A stretch of DNA of 8,998 nt from DASPXK01 sp035637315 (GTDB taxonomy: Bacteria > Chloroflexota > UBA6077 > JACCZL01). Below, in pieces: positions 6,578 to 8,998 of this stretch. How positions within the stretch are numbered: position 1 is the stretch's first letter; each line of letters begins with the position of its first letter. The DNA lies in assembly GCA_035637315.1 (NCBI GenBank), contig DASPXK010000038.1:1-8998 (forward strand). Direction: 5' to 3'. The notes below the pieces were generated by a model. That model did not search any database. It was not told where the DNA came from and was given only the letters and a program-made list of their open reading frames with translations. The translations under genes were made by a program, and so were the position numbers.

Positions 6578-6772
6578 ATGAAGACGAGATACGTTGTGGA
6601 TGAACAAGGGAATCCTTCCGGGGTTCTCCTGGACATCGAGGAGTATCGGCAGATGCTGGAAGAGTTGGAGGAGTTGGAGGCGATTCGTGCGCATGACGCG
6701 GCGAAGGCATCTGGTGACGAGGCGATTCCGTTCGAGCAGGCCGTTAAGCAGATCGACGAACAGCGCGGATGA
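6578..6772 (+). CDS. Antitoxin of a type II toxin-antitoxin pair, Phd/YefM or RelB-like
   Basis: 64 residues from the ATG at 6578; a GTG at 6560 would add six residues, and neither has a strong ribosome binding site. Seen: a short N-terminal strand region with YVVDEQGNPSGVLLDIEEY (5-23), which resembles the Phd/YefM N-terminal fold. A charged helix (LEELEELEAIRA, 27-38) suited to dimerisation follows, then an acidic C-terminus (SGDEAIPFEQAVKQID) of the kind that wraps a toxin. Such proteins bind and neutralise a cognate RelE/ParE toxin and repress their own operon. The stop overlaps by ATGA the start of a RelE-type toxin gene, the standard arrangement, but that toxin is destroyed here. Codon use (GAA, GAT, GTT, AGA, AAG) is less G/C-biased than in neighbouring genes, consistent with acquisition from elsewhere. 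The gene itself appears intact. Confidence 0.75.
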   Translation: MKTRYVVDEQGNPSGVLLDIEEYRQMLEELEELEAIRAHDAAKASGDEAIPFEQAVKQIDEQRG

Positions 6773-6842
6773 GCTTCGCGATCACAATCCTGCGCCGAAC
6801 GCTGTACTTCATGTCGGTCATCGCCGCGACGTATACCGATGA
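6769..6842 (+). pseudogene. RelE/ParE-family toxin remnant with internal deletion
   Basis: The ATG overlaps the antitoxin stop (ATGA) and opens MSFAITILRR, a typical RelE/ParE N-terminus. From 6804, in another frame, the sequence reads VLHVGHRRDVYR followed by TGA at 6840-6842; this is the hallmark C-terminus of the family (strand, then GHRRDVY). The 60-70 codons that normally lie between, including the helices and the catalytic core strands, are missing, with the joint near 6796-6803. The remaining pieces are too short to form a toxin. RelE-type toxins are ribosome-associated mRNA nucleases and ParE types target gyrase; which this was cannot be told. Family assignment of the two ends is pattern recognition, but the order, spacing to the antitoxin and the stop all agree. 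Confidence 0.72.
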
Positions 6843-6874
6843 GCTAGTCAGAGGCGGAGAGCAGGGCACGACGC

Positions 6875-7057
6875 ATCGACACGGCGGCAGGCAGACTGGA
6901 AGCTCATCTCCACAAGGATGGGGATTTGTACATAGCGGAGTGTCCCGAAGTGGGCACGGTGAGCCAGGGATCGACGATCGACGACGCTATCGACAATCTG
7001 AGGGAAGCTACCGAGCTGTATCTCGAGGAGTTTCCGCCGCTCGAGGCAAGTCCGTGA
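6875..7057 (+). pseudogene. HicB-like antitoxin reading frame without a normal start or HicA partner
   Basis: The frame reads RLEAHLHKDGDLYIAECPE, then VGTVSQGSTIDDAIDNLRE, then ATELYLEEFPPLEASP and a stop. This is the characteristic HicB N-terminal domain (YxAECPE, SQG, A..NL.EA.ELYLEE). HicB normally neutralises the mRNA-cleaving toxin HicA. The frame is open from 6848 but has no ATG or GTG before the conserved part; the first TTG is inside it. An ATC at 6875 sits 8 nt after AGGG where a start would be expected, so loss of an ATG is possible. The coordinates use that codon as a provisional left end. No HicA gene lies on either side. The stop at 7055-7057 overlaps the GTG of purE. It may be decayed, or translated from an unusual start. 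Confidence 0.62.
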
Positions 7058-7578
7058 ACGAGCCGCCGGCTGGCGGCCCCCGCGCCGCGCCGCTCGTCGG
7101 GATCGTGATGGGCAGCGACTCCGACCTGGAGGTCATGCGCCCGGCCTACGAGATACTGGCTGAACTGGGGGTGCCCGCCGAGGTGCGGGTGCTCTCGGCC
7201 CACCGCACGCCAGAGGATGCCCTCGAATACGGGCGCTCGGCGGCCGAGCGGGGCTTGCGCGCGATCATCGCCGGCGCGGGCGGGGCAGCCCACCTCGCGG
7301 GCGTCCTGGCGGCCGTGACGACGCTGCCCGTCATCGGCGTACCGGTCCCCACGGCCCAGCTCGGCGGTCTCGACTCGCTGCTGTCGATGGTCCAGATGCC
7401 GTCGGGCATCCCAGTCGCGACGGTCGCCATCGGCGGCGCCCGAAACGCCGGCCTGCTGGCCGTTCGGATTCTCGCGACCTCGGACTCGGAGCTGCGCCAA
7501 GCGATGGAGCGCTTCCAGGTCAGCCTGGCCGAGTCGGTTCGGGCTAGGGACGCCGCCGTCCAAGCCCAGTTTCCATGA
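7054..7578 (+). CDS. purE: 5-(carboxyamino)imidazole ribonucleotide mutase (PurE, class I)
   Basis: 174 residues. PurE converts N5-carboxyaminoimidazole ribonucleotide to 4-carboxyaminoimidazole ribonucleotide in de novo purine synthesis, in the cytoplasm as an octamer in known members. Seen: the phosphate/ribose loop VGIVMGSDSDLEVM (15-28), SAHRTP (48-53) with the catalytic His at 50, GAGGAAHLAG (74-83) with His80, and the class I signature LSMVQMPSGIPVATVAIGG continuing NAGLLAVRIL. The start is taken as GTG at 7054, which overlaps the HicB-like stop by 4 nt (GTGA), with GAGG about 7 nt upstream. The frame is also open all the way back to the toxin ATG at 6769, but those 95 codons are antisense to nothing and resemble no PurE extension. 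purK, which usually follows, is not in the window. Confidence 0.95.
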   Translation: MNEPPAGGPRAAPLVGIVMGSDSDLEVMRPAYEILAELGVPAEVRVLSAHRTPEDALEYGRSAAERGLRAIIAGAGGAAHLAGVLAAVTTLPVIGVPVPTAQLGGLDSLLSMVQMPSGIPVATVAIGGARNAGLLAVRILATSDSELRQAMERFQVSLAESVRARDAAVQAQFP

Positions 7579-7584
7579 CCGCCG

Positions 7585-7599
7585 CCAACGGGGCGTTGG
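7585..7599 (+). terminator. Small hairpin after purE
   Basis: CCAACG (7585-7590) and CGTTGG (7594-7599) form a perfect 6-bp stem over a 3-nt loop, 6 nt after the purE stop. There is no T-run after it, so it is at best a weak or factor-assisted terminator. Confidence 0.3.
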
Positions 7600-7864
7600 G
7601 GTCGTAGGAGCGGACCCGCGTGTGCGCCCACGGCCGGCCTGTCAAATCCGCGCGTAGCGGGCGACGTCCTGCCGAAAGGCTCCGATCTCGTCGGGTGTCG
7701 CGCTTGGGCGGTATCGCGCAGCGCCTGGAGCAGATCGCCGGTGGGCATCACGATGCCTGCCGCGGCCGGGAGCGGTCGCGCCGCTTGGAGTTGGGCAGCC
7801 GGTGTGCTTCAAGTTTGCGCGGGGCACTCAGCGCCGACGCACACACCCCTGGGCAGGTGGCTCC
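7600..7864. other. Intergenic stretch, possible decayed minus-strand gene end
   Basis: No convincing gene lies in the 336 nt between purE and the E1 alpha gene. On the minus strand two overlapping frames each contain a protein-like patch. One reads IVMPTGDLLQALRDTAQ (around 7755-7705). The other reads TPDEIGAFRQDVARYARI (around 7700-7645), followed by a stop at 7642-7644. Read in order they could be the C-terminus of one protein broken by a frameshift, but I do not recognise the family and high-GC DNA often gives such patches by chance. No ribosome binding site or RNA gene was seen. Confidence 0.25.
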
Positions 7865-7893
7865 TTGACCGATACACTCGGAGTGGTTAGCCT
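7865..7893 (+). promoter_or_regulatory. Promoter-like -35/-10 pair upstream of the E1 alpha gene
   Basis: TTGACC (7865-7870) matches five of six bases of the consensus -35. After a 17-bp spacer, TAGCCT (7888-7893) matches three of six of the -10 box. Transcription would begin near 7900, leaving a leader of about 15 nt that still contains the ribosome binding site. The long gap from purE makes an independent promoter here likely. The weak -10 keeps confidence modest. Confidence 0.4.
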
Positions 7894-7914
7894 TACCCAA
7901 CCGACGAGGGAGAC

Positions 7915-8946
7915 ATGTCCACCGCGTTGAGCAAGCCGACGGCTGAGCGGCCGTCGCGGTTGACGCCGGAACGGCTGGTCCAGATGTACCGCGTGATGGT
8001 GCTGGCGCGCATGCTCGACGAGCGGGGCAACATACTGAACCGCCAGGGCAGGCTCCACTTCATCGTGAGCACCCAGGGGCACGAGGCGGCCCAGGTCGGC
8101 GCTGCCCTCGCGATGCGGCCAGGCCACGACTACCTGCTCTCCTACTATCGCAGCGCGCCGATGGTGCTGGCGCTCGGCATGTCCGCCTACGACGTCTTCC
8201 TCAACCTGTTCGGCCGGCCGGCCGATCCGAGCGGCGGCGGCACCAACGTGCCAGGCCAGTTCTCGTCGCCGGAGCTGAAGATCGTCTCGACCTCGAACGT
8301 CGTCGCCACACACATCCCGCACGCGGTAGGCGTGGGCATGGCGCTCAAGTACCGCCGCTCCGACGCGGTCGCGGTGGCCACCTTTGGCGAAGGCACCACC
8401 AGCGCCGGGGCGTTTCACGAGGCGCTCAACTGGGCCGCCGTCCATCGCCTACCGTGCATCTTCATCTGCGAGAACAACGGCTACGCGGTCTCCGTACCCC
8501 AGCGCAAACAGATGGCGATCGAGAACGTCGCCGACCGCGCGGCCGGCTACGGTATGCCAGGCGTTGTCGTGGACGGGATGGACGTCCTGGCGACGTACGA
8601 GGCCACGCGCACGGCGATCGACCGCGCCCGGGCCGGCGACGGCCCTTCGCTGATCGAGGCCAAGGTGTACCGCTACCTGGCCCACTCCAGCGCCGACGAC
8701 GAGCGGACCTATCGCTCGCGCGAGGAAGTGGAGGAGGCGAAGGGCCGCGATCCGATCGCCGCCTTCGGCCGCCAGCTTCGTAAGCGGGGGCTGTTGTCCG
8801 AAGCGGAGGACACCCGCCTGCGGGACGAGGTCCGAGCCGAAGTGGAGGAGGCCGCGGCCAGAGCCGAACTGAGCCGTGGCGACGATCCATCCGAGGCGCT
8901 CCGGCACGTCTACTACGAGAATGAAGAATTGAGAATTGAGAATTGA
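7915..8946 (+). CDS. 2-oxoacid dehydrogenase E1 component, alpha subunit (branched-chain/pyruvate/acetoin type)
   Basis: 343 residues. With a beta subunit, the protein uses thiamine diphosphate to decarboxylate a 2-oxoacid (or cleave acetoin) and passes the acyl group to the lipoyl arm of E2. Seen: STQGHEAAQVGAAL (52-65), SYYRSAP (76-82), the thiamine diphosphate motif from GEGTTSAGAFHEALN (158-172) to ENNGYAVS (186-193), GYGMPGVVVDGMD (211-223), and the conserved loop HSSADDERTYRSREEV (257-272), which resembles the branched-chain type more than classical PdhA. Length is normal. GAGG ends 5 nt before the ATG. The natural protein end is about HVYY (331-334); the final residues ENEELRIEN and the stop codon are encoded by a GAATTGA heptamer repeat. 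The beta subunit and E2 would be expected to the right, outside the window. Confidence 0.93.
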   Translation: MSTALSKPTAERPSRLTPERLVQMYRVMVLARMLDERGNILNRQGRLHFIVSTQGHEAAQVGAALAMRPGHDYLLSYYRSAPMVLALGMSAYDVFLNLFGRPADPSGGGTNVPGQFSSPELKIVSTSNVVATHIPHAVGVGMALKYRRSDAVAVATFGEGTTSAGAFHEALNWAAVHRLPCIFICENNGYAVSVPQRKQMAIENVADRAAGYGMPGVVVDGMDVLATYEATRTAIDRARAGDGPSLIEAKVYRYLAHSSADDERTYRSREEVEEAKGRDPIAAFGRQLRKRGLLSEAEDTRLRDEVRAEVEEAAARAELSRGDDPSEALRHVYYENEELRIEN

Positions 8947-8998
8947 GAAAGGCTGTCGCGTTCGGGTTTCTCAATTCTCAATTCTCAATTCTCAATTC
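8919..8998. repeat. GAATTGA heptamer repeat as a long inverted repeat (hairpin)
   Basis: The left arm has a degenerate unit (8919-8925), then three perfect GAATTGA units (8926-8946) and GAAA. After a 16-nt spacer (8951-8966) the right arm is TTTC followed by four perfect TCAATTC units (8971-8998), ending at the window edge and perhaps continuing. Bases 8926-8950 pair perfectly with 8967-8991, a 25-bp stem. The stop codon of the E1 alpha gene (8944-8946) is inside the left arm. The A/T-rich arms stand out sharply from the surrounding G/C-rich coding DNA. The hairpin could end or attenuate transcription before the expected beta subunit gene. Confidence 0.88.

Noticed and set aside
6769..7578. 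A genuine 269-residue toxin-PurE fusion protein
   Set aside because: Residues 11-95 match neither family. HicB-like coding sense runs in another frame over the same DNA, and the GTG at 7054 is a good PurE start.
7828..8907. Minus-strand open frames (205 and 152 codons) opposite the E1 alpha gene
   Set aside because: The plus strand carries an unmistakable thiamine-dependent E1 alpha protein; the minus frames are shadows.
8919..8998. CRISPR array
   Set aside because: The units are 7 bp, contiguous and without spacers, arranged as an inverted repeat; they are simple tandem repeats.

Overview
The window is high-GC bacterial DNA, densely coding on both strands, with GTG as well as ATG starts and clear purine-rich ribosome binding sites. 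Short G/C-rich palindromes (CCCCTC...GAGGGGTTGGGGTGAGGG type), CCACAGAGG/CCTCTGTGG palindromes and heptamer tandem repeats (GAATTGA, ACTCGCT) sit in the gaps. I associate this mix of repeats and gene families mainly with Chloroflexota. That assignment is an inference from style, not from a marker gene, and I hold it at moderate-to-low confidence.

Positions 1-4890 form a catabolic-looking region. A molybdenum hydroxylase large subunit (CoxL/xanthine dehydrogenase type) runs off the left edge on the minus strand. Divergent from it is a zinc-dependent deacylase of the succinylglutamate desuccinylase/aspartoacylase family. Next come two tightly coupled amidohydrolases of different subfamilies, 4 nt apart. 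Both keep the N-terminal HxH and the late Asp but lack the canonical mid-barrel metal-binding histidines. A conserved hypothetical gene on the minus strand (4892-5560) is convergent with the amidohydrolase pair. A DHDPS/N-acetylneuraminate-lyase family aldolase follows on the plus strand (5626-6552). Hydroxylation, hydrolytic ring opening or deamidation, deacylation and aldol cleavage would make a reasonable route for degrading an N-heterocycle or acylated amino acid, but the substrate cannot be read from sequence.

Positions 6553-7057 are a toxin-antitoxin graveyard. An intact Phd/RelB-like antitoxin overlaps by ATGA the start of a RelE/ParE toxin whose middle has been deleted; only its first ten or so codons and its last twelve codons remain, in different frames. 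Directly after it is a HicB-like antitoxin reading frame with no normal start codon and no HicA partner. Its stop overlaps the GTG start of purE, the one clear housekeeping gene (7054-7578, purine biosynthesis).

Positions 7579-7914 hold no convincing gene, only a possible decayed minus-strand fragment and a promoter-like sequence. The window ends with the E1 alpha subunit of a branched-chain or acetoin-type 2-oxoacid dehydrogenase. Its last residues and stop codon are written by a GAATTGA heptamer repeat that forms the left arm of a perfect 25-bp hairpin. The beta subunit would be expected beyond the right edge.
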